A stretch of 64,000 nt of DNA, from positions 2,220,001 to 2,284,000 of the forward strand of contig NZ_CP028918.1 in assembly GCF_003060865.1 (NCBI RefSeq), in the 5' to 3' direction. A program made the translations under genes and the position numbers. Shown piece by piece: positions 38,348 through 46,383 of the stretch. The notes under the pieces are model-generated. The model worked only from the letters and a program-made list of their open reading frames with translations. It did not search any database and was not told the origin of the DNA. The stretch comes from Gemmobacter aquarius. GTDB lineage: Bacteria; Pseudomonadota; Alphaproteobacteria; Rhodobacterales; Rhodobacteraceae. The stretch's first letter is position 1, and each line of letters begins with the position of its first letter.

Positions 38348-39004
38348 TCACCTGTTCCTTTGCCCGCGGGAAAGCGCCCGCGCCGCTTCAGCCGCGATCT
38401 GGGTCTGGCTGCGCCGAAAGCCCTGCACATCCGGCGTGGTAATGTTCATCACCACCGTCACCGGACGCCCGCCCCCCGCAGCCTGCACGCCAAGCCGCCC
38501 GTCAGCCCCCCGCGCCAAAGGCATGATCGCCTCGGGCCCCGCCTCGCCCATCAGCCCGGACCCGCCCCGCATCGGAAAGCTGACCGGCTGCGACACGACC
38601 CCCCCTTTGGCAAAGGGCATCACCCGCCCCGCCGAAAAGGCGCCCCCCTTCGCAAAGCCCAGAACGCCCCCCAAAAGCGAAGCCACCCCCTCCGCCAACG
38701 CACCACCCAGCGCGTTCTGCACCGGCTTCATCGCGATCCCGTAGACCGAGGAAACCATCGTCTGCGCCACGCCGCGCAGCGCATCCGAAAGTTTCATCCC
38801 GTCAAACACCACCCCGTCGAACGCCCGCCGCAGCCCGCCCGACAGGCCAGATGCCAGCGTGTTCACCTCGCGACCCGTGAACACCAGCGTCTCGCCCATG
38901 CGGGCGATCTCGGCGTCAAAGGCCGCGGTCATGCCTGCCGCAGCCCCCATCCGCACTTCCAGAGCCGCGATCTGCTCGGAAAAACTGTCAAACTCGGCCA
39001 TCAT
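38348..39004 (-). CDS. GTA tail tape measure protein, g11
   Basis: 218 residues, very short for a tape measure, as expected for the short GTA tail. An N-terminal coiled-coil stretch (FDSFSEQIAALEVRMGAAAGMTAAF) leads to glycine-rich segments (LGGALAEGVASLLGGVLGFAKGGAF) and GLMGEAGPEAIMPLARG, a common phage tape-measure tail. Its start overlaps the small chaperone gene. Confidence 0.9.
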   Translation of the reverse strand: MMAEFDSFSEQIAALEVRMGAAAGMTAAFDAEIARMGETLVFTGREVNTLASGLSGGLRRAFDGVVFDGMKLSDALRGVAQTMVSSVYGIAMKPVQNALGGALAEGVASLLGGVLGFAKGGAFSAGRVMPFAKGGVVSQPVSFPMRGGSGLMGEAGPEAIMPLARGADGRLGVQAAGGGRPVTVVMNITTPDVQGFRRSQTQIAAEAARALSRGQRNR

Positions 39005-39188
39005 CCCTCCGGTCCGGAAATGCCGCAGCCAGTTCCTCCAGCCGCGCCCGCGTCAGGGGCGGAACCGCCTGTTCCGCCCCCAGCATCATCCGCAAATCGG
39101 CAGGGGTCAGCGCCCAGAACTCGTGGGGGTGCAGCTGCAACCCGTGCAGCCCTGCCCGCATCAACCCCTGCCAGTCGATCGCCGTCAT
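38988..39188 (-). CDS. GTA tail assembly chaperone, small (g10.1)
   Basis: 66 residues. IDWQGLMRAGLHGLQLHPHEFWALTPADLRMML matches the small GTA/phage tail assembly chaperone family (TIGR02216). It overlaps g10 by four bases upstream and g11 by 17 bases downstream. Ribosomal frameshifting between g10 and this gene, seen in other tail chaperone pairs, is possible but not shown here. Confidence 0.88.
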   Translation of the reverse strand: MTAIDWQGLMRAGLHGLQLHPHEFWALTPADLRMMLGAEQAVPPLTRARLEELAAAFPDRRDDGRV

Positions 39189-39502
39189 TCAGGCACCCCG
39201 AAAGCCCGCGCCAGCAACTCGGCGGCCACCTTCGCAGCACCCACCGCTCCGCCACCGATTTCGGCACTCAGCAAGTCGGCAGCCGTCCCGCGCCAGCCGC
39301 CCCCGCGCAGGCCCGCCACCACCAGCGCCAGAACGTCCCGCGACGACACCGCCCCCCCTTCGAAGCGTTGCACCAGATCCACCAGCGTCCCCGCCCCCAG
39401 CGCCGCCTCCAGCTCGGCCAGCGCCCCCAGCGTCAGCTTGGCAACCCGCACCTCGCCGTCGATGACGACCTCGACCTCGCCCGCCCAGGGGTTCGCCATC
39501 AC
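39185..39502 (-). CDS. GTA tail assembly chaperone-like protein, g10
   Basis: 105 residues. NPWAGEVEVVIDGEVRVAKLTLGALAELEAALGAGTLVDLV is the family pattern for GTA g10 (gene transfer agent family protein, tail tube chaperone type). It overlaps both neighbours by four bases, indicating coupled translation. Confidence 0.9.
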   Translation of the reverse strand: MMANPWAGEVEVVIDGEVRVAKLTLGALAELEAALGAGTLVDLVQRFEGGAVSSRDVLALVVAGLRGGGWRGTAADLLSAEIGGGAVGAAKVAAELLARAFGVPE

Positions 39503-39912
39503 AGCGCCGTAAAGGTCAGCGCCCCGGCCGAGGCGAGCGACAGCTCGTAACTCGCCTCGCCATTGTGGCTGCCCGCATACTCCAGCGCCGTGATCTGGAA
39601 CGCACCCTCGACGATGCCGAAATCCGGGATCACCACCTGAAACAGCGGCACCTCGCCATCAAAGAAGATCTGCCGCGCCCGTTCATCGGTATTGGCATCG
39701 CGAAACACCCCCGACCCTGAAATCGCCGCCGTCTTCACCCCGGCCCCGGCAAGCAACTCGCGCCAGCCGCCCGCGCTTTCAAGACTGGTCACATCCACCG
39801 TCTCGGCATTGAAACTGATCCGCGTGGCCCGCAGCCCCGCCACAGTCTCGAACTGCCCGTCACCCGTCAGATCGACCTTCACCAACAGGTCTTTTCCGCT
39901 CTGAACCGCCAT
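39499..39912 (-). CDS. GTA major tail tube protein, g9
   Basis: 137 residues. The N-terminal QSGKDLLVKVDLTGDGQFETVAGLRATRISFNAETVDVT is typical of the TP901-1-type major tail family, as is the C-terminal ALEYAGSHNGEASYELSLASAG. It builds the tail tube. Twelve bases separate it from g8. Confidence 0.93.
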   Translation of the reverse strand: MAVQSGKDLLVKVDLTGDGQFETVAGLRATRISFNAETVDVTSLESAGGWRELLAGAGVKTAAISGSGVFRDANTDERARQIFFDGEVPLFQVVIPDFGIVEGAFQITALEYAGSHNGEASYELSLASAGALTFTAL

Positions 39913-39924
39913 GATCCGCCCTCC

Positions 39925-40323
39925 TTACAAATCCAACCGCGCCCGAAACGTCAGATCGATGCGCCGCACCCCGCCATCCTCCAGCCGCCGCGCCACGGCG
40001 CGCTGGAACTCCAGCCCCACCAGCCGCCCGACCGTAAGCACCAACTCCGCCCCCGACAGCGCATCCGACACGGCAACGGCGACTGTCTTGGCCGCGAGAA
40101 ACCCCGTCGCATCCGAAATCACGCTGATGATCAGACGGTGCTCGGCACCCTCACCCGACCGGTCCGAAGCCTCCCGCGCCTCCTCCGGCCCAAGCAGCAC
40201 GAATGTTCCCGCGCCGCCCCCCGAAGGCATAGCGTCAAAGATCGGCACACCCGCCAGACCAGCCCACCCGCCCAGCCGCGCAAAGACCGCCGCCTGAAGT
40301 GCTGCCGCACCCGCATAGCTCAT
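39925..40323 (-). CDS. GTA tail terminator protein (DUF3168), g8
   Basis: 132 residues. AALQAAVFARLGGWAGLAGVPIFDAMPSG and VLLGPEEAREASDRSG fit DUF3168, which caps the tail tube and joins it to the head. It overlaps g7 by four bases. Confidence 0.92.
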   Translation of the reverse strand: MSYAGAAALQAAVFARLGGWAGLAGVPIFDAMPSGGGAGTFVLLGPEEAREASDRSGEGAEHRLIISVISDATGFLAAKTVAVAVSDALSGAELVLTVGRLVGLEFQRAVARRLEDGGVRRIDLTFRARLDL

Positions 40324-40658
40324 GTCCGCACCTCCTCGGTCGCGAAACAGGTCAGGTATCGCCCGCCCGCATCGCGCTCGGTCACCGCCGTGATCATGAA
40401 AACCCGCGTCGCCTCGCGGAACCGCTGGCCCGCAACCGGCCGCTCGGGCGCACCGTCCAGCGCCCCCCGCACCGTGATGCGATAGCCGGTCGCGGCAACC
40501 ACCGTCTCGACCCCGCCAACCTCGCGCCCCGTGCCCGCCACCACCGCGGCCCAGACCGTGCCCAGAGGCTGCCAGACCACGCCGTAACCCCCCGCCCCGT
40601 CCGGCACCCGGCTCATCGCCTCGAGCACCAGCCGCCGCCCCAGATGCACCCGGCTCAT
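40320..40658 (-). CDS. GTA head closure (head-tail adaptor) protein, g7
   Basis: 112 residues. LGRRLVLEAMSRVPDGAGGYGVVWQPLGTVWA and the C-terminal EATRVFMITAVTERDAGGRYLTC match the phage head closure/adaptor family. It seals the portal after DNA packaging. It overlaps g6 and g8 by four bases each. Confidence 0.92.
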   Translation of the reverse strand: MSRVHLGRRLVLEAMSRVPDGAGGYGVVWQPLGTVWAAVVAGTGREVGGVETVVAATGYRITVRGALDGAPERPVAGQRFREATRVFMITAVTERDAGGRYLTCFATEEVRT

Positions 40659-41251
40659 GCCTCGCCCCCGCCCAGCACGCGCACGATCCGCCAGCGTTCG
40701 ATCAGGCTTTGCACCATGACCGGCAGCCCCGGCCCGCGCGTGCCATCGTCGATCCGCGCCTCGTAGAATTCAGCCGCCAGCAGCATCACCGCCTGCACCA
40801 GATCAGCCGGCACCGCCGCCCACGCACCAAAGCCCGCGTCAAACACCACCTCGACCGACCCCGAAACCGGCACCAAAGGCAACCCGCCCGACCGCGCCGC
40901 AAGCTTGGGGCGATGCGCGTCGCTCACCAGCCGGAACATCCCCGCCGCAAGCACCGTGCGCAGACCCGCCGCATCGACCAGCGCCACCTCGACCAGCGCC
41001 GAAACCGGAGCGACCGGCAAAGCCTGCGCCTCGCCCCCGCGCCACCCCTCCAGCACCAGCCGGAACCGCCGCCCGATCAGCACCTTGCCGATCCGCCCCT
41101 CGATCACCGCAATCGCCGCGCGCAAATGCCCCGCCAACAGCGCATCCTGCAAACCGTCAGCGCCAAAACCCGATCCCAGCCGCAAATGGTCGCGGAATGC
41201 CGCAACCGGCAGCGCCGCATCCGGCACCGCCGTCATTTCATCCAACCGCAT
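40655..41251 (-). CDS. GTA head-tail connector protein, g6
   Basis: 198 residues. AAFRDHLRLG near the start and AVIEGRIGKVLIGRRFRLVL fit the gp6-like adaptor family that docks on the portal. The start at 41251 has GGGAGG upstream and begins at the conserved domain; a longer frame upstream crosses a terminator-like hairpin. A 69-base gap separates it from g5, the widest between g3 and g14. Confidence 0.88.
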   Translation of the reverse strand: MRLDEMTAVPDAALPVAAFRDHLRLGSGFGADGLQDALLAGHLRAAIAVIEGRIGKVLIGRRFRLVLEGWRGGEAQALPVAPVSALVEVALVDAAGLRTVLAAGMFRLVSDAHRPKLAARSGGLPLVPVSGSVEVVFDAGFGAWAAVPADLVQAVMLLAAEFYEARIDDGTRGPGLPVMVQSLIERWRIVRVLGGGEA

Positions 41252-41272
41252 TCCCGCCTCCCTGCCCGACCC

Positions 41273-41304
41273 AAAAACGCCCGGCCCCCGCAAAGGGACC
41301 GGGC
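41273..41304 (-). terminator. Terminator-like hairpin between the GTA capsid gene and g6
   Basis: On the minus strand GCCCGGTCCC, a TTTGC loop and a GGGGGCCGGGC arm pair over ten bases (one G-U), followed by G and five Ts. It lies 17 bases past the capsid stop and before g6. It has the layout of an intrinsic terminator and could lower expression of g6-g15 relative to the capsid. Confidence 0.6.
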
Positions 41305-41320
41305 AGCATCAGCCAAAGCG

Positions 41321-42511
41321 TCAGGAGACCGCGATCTTAAGCAGCTTGATCGCTGCAAAGTCGGTCACGTCGCCGCCCACGCGCTTGCTGGCATAAAACA
41401 GCACATGCGGCTTGGCGCTGAACGGGTCGCGCAAGATGCGCAGATCGGGCCGTTCCGCGATGGTGTAGCCCGCGCTGAAATCACCAAAGGCGATCGCATA
41501 GGCGTTGGCCGCGATGTCCGGCATGTCCTCGCAGATCAGCACGCCGTAGCCCATCAGCCGCGCAGGCTCACCCGCCGCCAGCCCGTCCGACCACAAAAAG
41601 CGCCCGTCCGCGTCCTTCATCTTGCGCACGGCCCCGGCGGTCTTCGAATTCATCACAAAGGTGCCGTTGGCGCGGTATTCGGCGCCAAGCGCATAGACCA
41701 GCGTGATGATGCAATCAGCCTGGTTGGCCGTGGCGAAATCCGCCGCCGCCCCCGTGGGCACATAGCCCAGGCTGCCCCAGGCCCACGTCCCGTTCGCAAC
41801 CTTCGGCGCATTCAGGAACCCCTTGGGCTTGTCCACCCCATCGCCGGAAACGAAGGCCGCCGATTCCGCCCGCAGGAAACGGTTGGCAATCTTGCCAGCC
41901 AACCAGCCCTCGACATCAAAGGCGCTGTCGTCCAGCAAACGCTGGCTCGCCTTGGGCATGGCCGACAATTCGTGCAGCCGGATCGAGATGCGCTCGAGCA
42001 GCGGCGTCGCACTTTCGGTGGCAGACGCCGTTTCGGTCGCCCAGCCCGTGCCCACATCGCTGCGGTCGATCAGCACGTCAAACGACGCCGCCTCGACCTG
42101 CACCACCTGTGCAATCGCACGGATCGACGCGGTGGAAACCAGCATCGACCGGATCGTGTCGGCGGTCTGCGGATCGACCAGATAGCCGCCATCGGCAGCC
42201 ACCGCCGTGCCCATCGCCTTGCCTTCCAGCACCAGCCCGCGCAGGCCGTCATCATCGCCGCTACGCAAGTAAGCGTCGAACGCCTTCTGATGCGGAGCAC
42301 CCGTCTCGCCCACCGCCAGAACCGGACGGCCATAGCCTGCCATCTTGCGGTCCAGCTTGCCGACACGGTCTTCCTGCTGTTGCAACGCCATCTTCATATC
42401 TCCCCGAAACACACTGAATTCACTCAGGAAACCGTCCAAAGCCGATTTCACGTCCGCAGCCGCCTTCATGCTGTTCGGCGCATCGCCGACAGCCTGTCTC
42501 ACCTTGTCCAT
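41321..42511 (-). CDS. GTA major capsid protein (HK97 fold), g5
   Basis: 396 residues. The first ~100 form a coiled-coil scaffold-like region (FLSEFSVFRGDMKMALQQQEDRVGKLDRKM) expected to be removed by the g4 protease. The HK97 body follows: GGYLVDPQTADTIRSML, FDVLIDRSDVGTGWATE and LPxx-less YGVLICEDMPDIAANAYAIAFGDF. It forms the small GTA head. It is the best conserved marker of the cluster. Confidence 0.95.
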   Translation of the reverse strand: MDKVRQAVGDAPNSMKAAADVKSALDGFLSEFSVFRGDMKMALQQQEDRVGKLDRKMAGYGRPVLAVGETGAPHQKAFDAYLRSGDDDGLRGLVLEGKAMGTAVAADGGYLVDPQTADTIRSMLVSTASIRAIAQVVQVEAASFDVLIDRSDVGTGWATETASATESATPLLERISIRLHELSAMPKASQRLLDDSAFDVEGWLAGKIANRFLRAESAAFVSGDGVDKPKGFLNAPKVANGTWAWGSLGYVPTGAAADFATANQADCIITLVYALGAEYRANGTFVMNSKTAGAVRKMKDADGRFLWSDGLAAGEPARLMGYGVLICEDMPDIAANAYAIAFGDFSAGYTIAERPDLRILRDPFSAKPHVLFYASKRVGGDVTDFAAIKLLKIAVS

Positions 42512-42539
42512 CTTTCACCTCATCCCAGAATGACGCGTC

Positions 42540-43076
42540 TCACCGCGCCGCCAGCACGGCCTGCGCGCGCCTGAACGCAGCCGCCATCTCGTCGAACCCG
42601 TCGTCCGCTTTGGCCGAAACCCGCGCCTCGGGCAGCATCGGGAATGTCACCAGCGACACCTCCCACAGGTCCAGCTCTGCCAGCAGCCGCTGCCCCTTGC
42701 CGTCGCGCTCGGCCCGCAGCGTGCGATAGCCGATCGACAAGCCGTCGATCGCCCCCGCCGCCAGCAGCGCCGCCGCCTCGCGCCCTTGGGCAAGGTCGGT
42801 AAGCAAGCGCCCCTTGACCCGCAGCCCCACTGTATCCTCGACAACCTCGTCCCAGATGCCGATGGGCTGGCCCGGATCATGTTGCCAGAGCATCTTCACC
42901 CGCCGCCCCTCCCGCGTGATGCGGGCAAGCGATGCGCCATAAGCCCCCGCAAGCACCACGTCGCCCCCCTGATCGCGCACGCCAAAGACCGACGCATAGC
43001 CTTCCAGCCGCGCCCCCTCGACCACCAGCCCGGCGTCCGGACGGTAGAACTTCCGCTCCAACCCGCTGTCCATCAT
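42540..43076 (-). CDS. GTA prohead protease (HK97 family), g4
   Basis: 178 residues. LEGYASVFGVRDQGGDVVLAGAY opens the protease domain. MLWQHDPGQPIG carries the catalytic histidine and DGLSIGYRTL the serine. It matures the capsid protein. The start at 43076 overlaps the g3.5 stop by four bases (ATGA), so the longer frame upstream is rejected. Confidence 0.93.
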   Translation of the reverse strand: MMDSGLERKFYRPDAGLVVEGARLEGYASVFGVRDQGGDVVLAGAYGASLARITREGRRVKMLWQHDPGQPIGIWDEVVEDTVGLRVKGRLLTDLAQGREAAALLAAGAIDGLSIGYRTLRAERDGKGQRLLAELDLWEVSLVTFPMLPEARVSAKADDGFDEMAAAFRRAQAVLAAR

Positions 43077-43321
43077 TTCAACCCCGCACTCATCAACGCT
43101 TCCACCCCTTGCGCCAAAAGAAACCCCGCCACACCGTAAACCCCCAGCCAGACGCGCTTTTCCAGCCGCTCCAGCGTGGCCTCGATCTGACCCAGACGAA
43201 ATTCCAGCGCCACCCAACGCTCTTCGGCGACCCGCTCGTTCGCCTCGATCCGCGCCGATGCCGCGTCGAAACTGTCGAACAGAAAGCGCGACCCCCCCAC
43301 AGGCGGACCGCGCCGCGTCAC
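43073..43321 (-). CDS. GTA small head-formation protein (g3.5)
   Basis: 82 residues. An N-terminal coiled-coil stretch (RIEANERVAEERWVALEFRLGQIEATLERLEKRV) and a C-terminal hydrophobic segment (VWLGVYGVAGFLLAQGVEALM) match the small gene between portal and protease in R. capsulatus (RCAP_rcc01685 type). It overlaps both neighbours by four bases. Its precise job is unclear; it may be a membrane-linked assembly factor. Confidence 0.88.
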   Translation of the reverse strand: MTRRGPPVGGSRFLFDSFDAASARIEANERVAEERWVALEFRLGQIEATLERLEKRVWLGVYGVAGFLLAQGVEALMSAGLK

Positions 43322-44487
43322 GCATCGCCCTCCAGCGGCGGCAAGCCCAGCGCCACCCGCTTTTCCGCCTGTGTCAGGAAGTCCGCCGCCGCGATCCGCG
43401 CCCAGGCCGCATCACGCTCGACCGACAGCGCCGGAACCTGATCCAGATCGGGCCGTATCTCCACCGCCTCACCGGTAAAGACCGACAGCCACGATGACAC
43501 CGCCGCCGTCACCCGCGCCGCCAGCGGCAGAACCGTCAGCCGGTAGAACGCCCGGTTCGCCTCGGCGTAATTGGCGTAAGTGGCATCGCCGGGTATCCCC
43601 AGCAGCATCGGTGGCACCCCGAACGCCGTGGCAATCTCGCGCGCGGCCGACTCCTTGGTTTTCTGGAACTCCATGTCGCTCGGCGAAAACCCCATCGGCT
43701 TCCAGTCCAGCCCCCCCTCCAGCAGCATCGGCCGCCCGGCATTGCGCGCGCCCTGATGGTGGCTTTCCATCTCGCTGACCAGCCGGTCATACTGGTCTGC
43801 CGTCAGCGCCGATTGCCCGTCCGCCCCGCGATAGACGATCGCCCCCGAAGGTCTTGCGGCATTGTCCAGCAAAGCCTTCGACCATGCGGAAGCCGAAGAA
43901 TGCACATCCAGCGCCACCGCCGCCGCCTGCAACGGCGAAAACCCGTAATGGTCATCCTGCGGATGGAACGACCGGATATGGCAGATCGGCGGCAAGGCGC
44001 CGGTCATGTCAAACCGATGCGCCTTGGCCCCCACCGTATAATCATAGGCCACCGGCCAGCCATCCGCCCCCGGCACCACTGCCATCCGGTCCGACCGCAG
44101 CACATGCAATTCGCCCGGCAGCGCCCCGGCGCCCGAAACTGCCTCCAGATAGGCGTTCCCCGACAACAGCAAATGCCCGTAAACCGCCTCGAACAACTCG
44201 GCCCGCCCCTGCCCCGCGTTGGGCCGCCGCATCAGGTCCACCACCGGATGCACCTCGTAGCGCCGCGCCTGATCCTGCACGATCAGGGGCAAGGCCGCCG
44301 CCGCCTCGGCGATCAGCTTCACCGCCCGAAACCCGACCGGATTGGCCATGAACCCGGTGCGCGACAGGCTGCCCACATCGCGCGGCGACCAGCGCACGCG
44401 GCCTTGGTTTCCCCAAGCCACCACGCGCCCCGTCGCACTCGCCTTGACCTCGGGCACTTCGGCCTTTCGCAAAAACTTCCAAACCAT
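43318..44487 (-). CDS. GTA portal protein (HK97 type), g3
   Basis: 389 residues. FMANPVGFRAVKLIAEAAAALPLIV, DLMRRPNAGQGRAEL, HLLLSGNAYLEAV and IATAFGVPPMLLGIPGDATYANY are the standard order of HK97-family portal motifs. It forms the ring through which DNA is packed. The start at 44487 is the first ATG before the conserved part; the 19-residue longer frame is unsupported. Confidence 0.94.
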   Translation of the reverse strand: MVWKFLRKAEVPEVKASATGRVVAWGNQGRVRWSPRDVGSLSRTGFMANPVGFRAVKLIAEAAAALPLIVQDQARRYEVHPVVDLMRRPNAGQGRAELFEAVYGHLLLSGNAYLEAVSGAGALPGELHVLRSDRMAVVPGADGWPVAYDYTVGAKAHRFDMTGALPPICHIRSFHPQDDHYGFSPLQAAAVALDVHSSASAWSKALLDNAARPSGAIVYRGADGQSALTADQYDRLVSEMESHHQGARNAGRPMLLEGGLDWKPMGFSPSDMEFQKTKESAAREIATAFGVPPMLLGIPGDATYANYAEANRAFYRLTVLPLAARVTAAVSSWLSVFTGEAVEIRPDLDQVPALSVERDAAWARIAAADFLTQAEKRVALGLPPLEGDA

Positions 44488-44518
44488 AGCACCACCCCCA
44501 AAAGGCCACGGCTCCGCA

Positions 44519-44541
44519 CCCCGCAGCCAAGGGCTGCGGGG
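44519..44541. repeat. 10-bp perfect hairpin between GTA g2 and g3
   Basis: CCCCGCAGCC, an AAG loop and GGCTGCGGGG form a perfect stem in the 81-base gap between terminase and portal. No U-tract follows on the minus strand, so it is more likely an RNA-processing or stability structure than a terminator. Confidence 0.5.
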
Positions 44542-44568
44542 CAAAAGCCCGCCGAAATTCCTGCTACG

Positions 44569-45912
44569 TCACAGCGTCCTGACCTGCGGCCTGCGCCAGC
44601 CCGCCGCCCCGTCGATCATCAGATCGGTCAGCGCCCAGACCAGCGCATCCACGCGGTCAGGCGATCCCTTGCCCAGATAGCCGCCCAGCGTCATCTGCAC
44701 CATCTGCTCCTCCAGCGCTGCCAGCCCTGCCAGATGGCTCACCCGCCCCTGCTCGTATAGCGCCGCCACGGGCTCGGCCCGCAGCACCTTGCCCCGCGTC
44801 GCCCGCACCGCCCGGAACGGCACCATCGGGTCGACCTGACGCACCACCGCCTGCACCATGTCACCGCCCATGTTCACCTCGGCCACGATCCTGTCGGCCC
44901 CGTGCCTGCGGAACGCATCGACCGCCCGCGCCGCCCAGTCGGCAGCCCCCTTGCCCTGCACGCTCGCATCTTCCAGCACCACCGCCCGCCACTCCTGCGG
45001 CGGCCCGTCCATCTTTGCCCCCACGACGACGATCCCGCATTCATCCGCCCCTGCCCCGGTCGAAGCCGGCGGGTCGACCGCCACCACGATCCGCGTCAAA
45101 TCCCGCGCCTCGTCGATGCGGCACGCCTCGACCTGCGCCCAGTTCCACAACGCGCCCTCGGCATCCTCGACCAGCAGCCCCTGCAATTCCTCGGCCCCCT
45201 GCCGCGTCCCGCCATAACGGGCCTGCACCTCGGCAAGGAAACTCGCCGCCAGATGCGCCCGATTGGCCTCGGTCGGCGCATGGGTCATCACCGTCGACGG
45301 GTTCTTCAGGATCGCCTTCAGCACCCCCACATTGCGCGGCGTCGTCGTCACCACCGCCTGCGGAGAAGGCCCCAGCCGCAACGCGAATTGCAGCATGTCC
45401 CATGTCTCGCGCGCCTTGGGCCATTTGGCCAACTCATCCGCCCATGCCGCGTCGAACTGCGGTCCCCGCAGCCCCTCGGGATCATGCGCCGACATCACCT
45501 GCGCCACCGCCCCGTTCGGCCAGACCAATCGCCGCCGCGACGCCTCCCAGACCGGCCTGCGATCAGGCGGCGAACAGGCGATGATCCCGCTTTCACCAAA
45601 TACCATCACCTCGCGCACCTGATCGACCGTCTCGCCCACCAGCGCCACCCGCTTGGCCCGCCCCGTATCCGTCGGCCCCGACCCCTCTACCATCGCGCGC
45701 ACCCATTCGGCACCGGCCCGCGTCTTGCCCGCCCCGCGCCCGCCCATGATGATCCATGTCCGCCACGCCCCCTCAGGTGGCAACTGGTGCGGCAAGGCCC
45801 AGAACTCGAAAATCCACGGCAGCGCCAGCAGCGCCCCCTCGCTCAACCCGGCAACAAAGGCGTCAACCGTCTCCTGCGGCTCTAAGGCCAGCCAGCCTGC
45901 GCCCGATCTCAT
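44569..45912 (-). CDS. GTA large terminase subunit, g2
   Basis: 447 residues. The ATPase has Walker A in IIMGGRGAGKTRAGAEW (~60-75) and a Walker B-like strand/acid in DAAWADELAKW. The nuclease domain contains VVAVDPPASTGAGADECGI and IVAEVNMGGDMVQAV, with acidic metal ligands. It packages about a head-full of host DNA. The start at 45912 falls inside the end of g1 (50-base overlap), as in other GTA clusters; the longer open frame upstream is the g1 shadow. Confidence 0.94.
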   Translation of the reverse strand: MRSGAGWLALEPQETVDAFVAGLSEGALLALPWIFEFWALPHQLPPEGAWRTWIIMGGRGAGKTRAGAEWVRAMVEGSGPTDTGRAKRVALVGETVDQVREVMVFGESGIIACSPPDRRPVWEASRRRLVWPNGAVAQVMSAHDPEGLRGPQFDAAWADELAKWPKARETWDMLQFALRLGPSPQAVVTTTPRNVGVLKAILKNPSTVMTHAPTEANRAHLAASFLAEVQARYGGTRQGAEELQGLLVEDAEGALWNWAQVEACRIDEARDLTRIVVAVDPPASTGAGADECGIVVVGAKMDGPPQEWRAVVLEDASVQGKGAADWAARAVDAFRRHGADRIVAEVNMGGDMVQAVVRQVDPMVPFRAVRATRGKVLRAEPVAALYEQGRVSHLAGLAALEEQMVQMTLGGYLGKGSPDRVDALVWALTDLMIDGAAGWRRPQVRTL

Positions 45913-46204
45913 CCCGCGCGGCGTCGAGCTCGAGCCTGCGTTCACCGCCGCTTCCACTGTCCCCGTCACCGACGAGTCCGGCGATCTTGTTGCGAAGCCT
46001 CTCAACCCGTGTCCTCTCATCCACCAGCATCCAGAGCGCCAGACGCAGCTCCCGGATCGCTTTCTGCGCTGCCCGAACCTCGGCAGCACTCCCCGTCTCA
46101 AGCCGGTCAATCGCCGTCGCCATCCGTGCAGCGGCCACCTCGAAAAACCGTCCGGTCGTCCCGACCAGCGCCTCCGGCGCGTCTTCCCCCGCGCCTCTGG
46201 CCAT
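45863..46204 (-). CDS. GTA small terminase-like protein, g1
   Basis: 113 residues from ATG 46204. Mainly helical and highly charged (RFFEVAAARMATAIDRLETGSAAEVRAAQKAI, then coiled-coil LVDERTRVERLRNKI). It corresponds in place, size and character to orfg1, the small terminase subunit of the R. capsulatus GTA, which lacks a cos/pac-specific DNA-binding function. A longer frame to 46327 is open, but its extra 41 residues look non-coding. Confidence 0.85.
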   Translation of the reverse strand: MARGAGEDAPEALVGTTGRFFEVAAARMATAIDRLETGSAAEVRAAQKAIRELRLALWMLVDERTRVERLRNKIAGLVGDGDSGSGGERRLELDAARDEIGRRLAGLRAAGDG

Positions 46205-46298
46205 ATTGTCTCGTGTCTCCAGACCCCTGCTGCCGAAAACGGAAAAGCGGCACCGGGTTTCCCCGGGCCGCTTGCCCACCTCTATCAGCATGTCACAA

Positions 46299-46327
46299 TC
46301 TCTACATCGGACCGTGCGCTTGGTCAA
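46299..46327 (-). promoter_or_regulatory. Candidate promoter of the GTA operon
   Basis: On the minus strand TTGACC (46327-46322) and TAGAGA (46304-46299) are separated by 17 bases. Transcription would start near 46292, about 90 bases before g1. No other likely promoter was seen in 46205-46383. The published GTA activator GafA binds upstream of g1 in R. capsulatus; its site is not recognisable here. Confidence 0.4.
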
Positions 46328-46383
46328 GATAAAATCGCAGCAAGATCAAAGCCTTAGCGCACGCCCCCTTAACCTTTCGTCAA

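Noticed and set aside
39185..39188. Programmed frameshift joining g10 and g10.1
   Set aside because: The four-base overlap would allow it, but no convincing slippery sequence was identified, so separate genes are reported.
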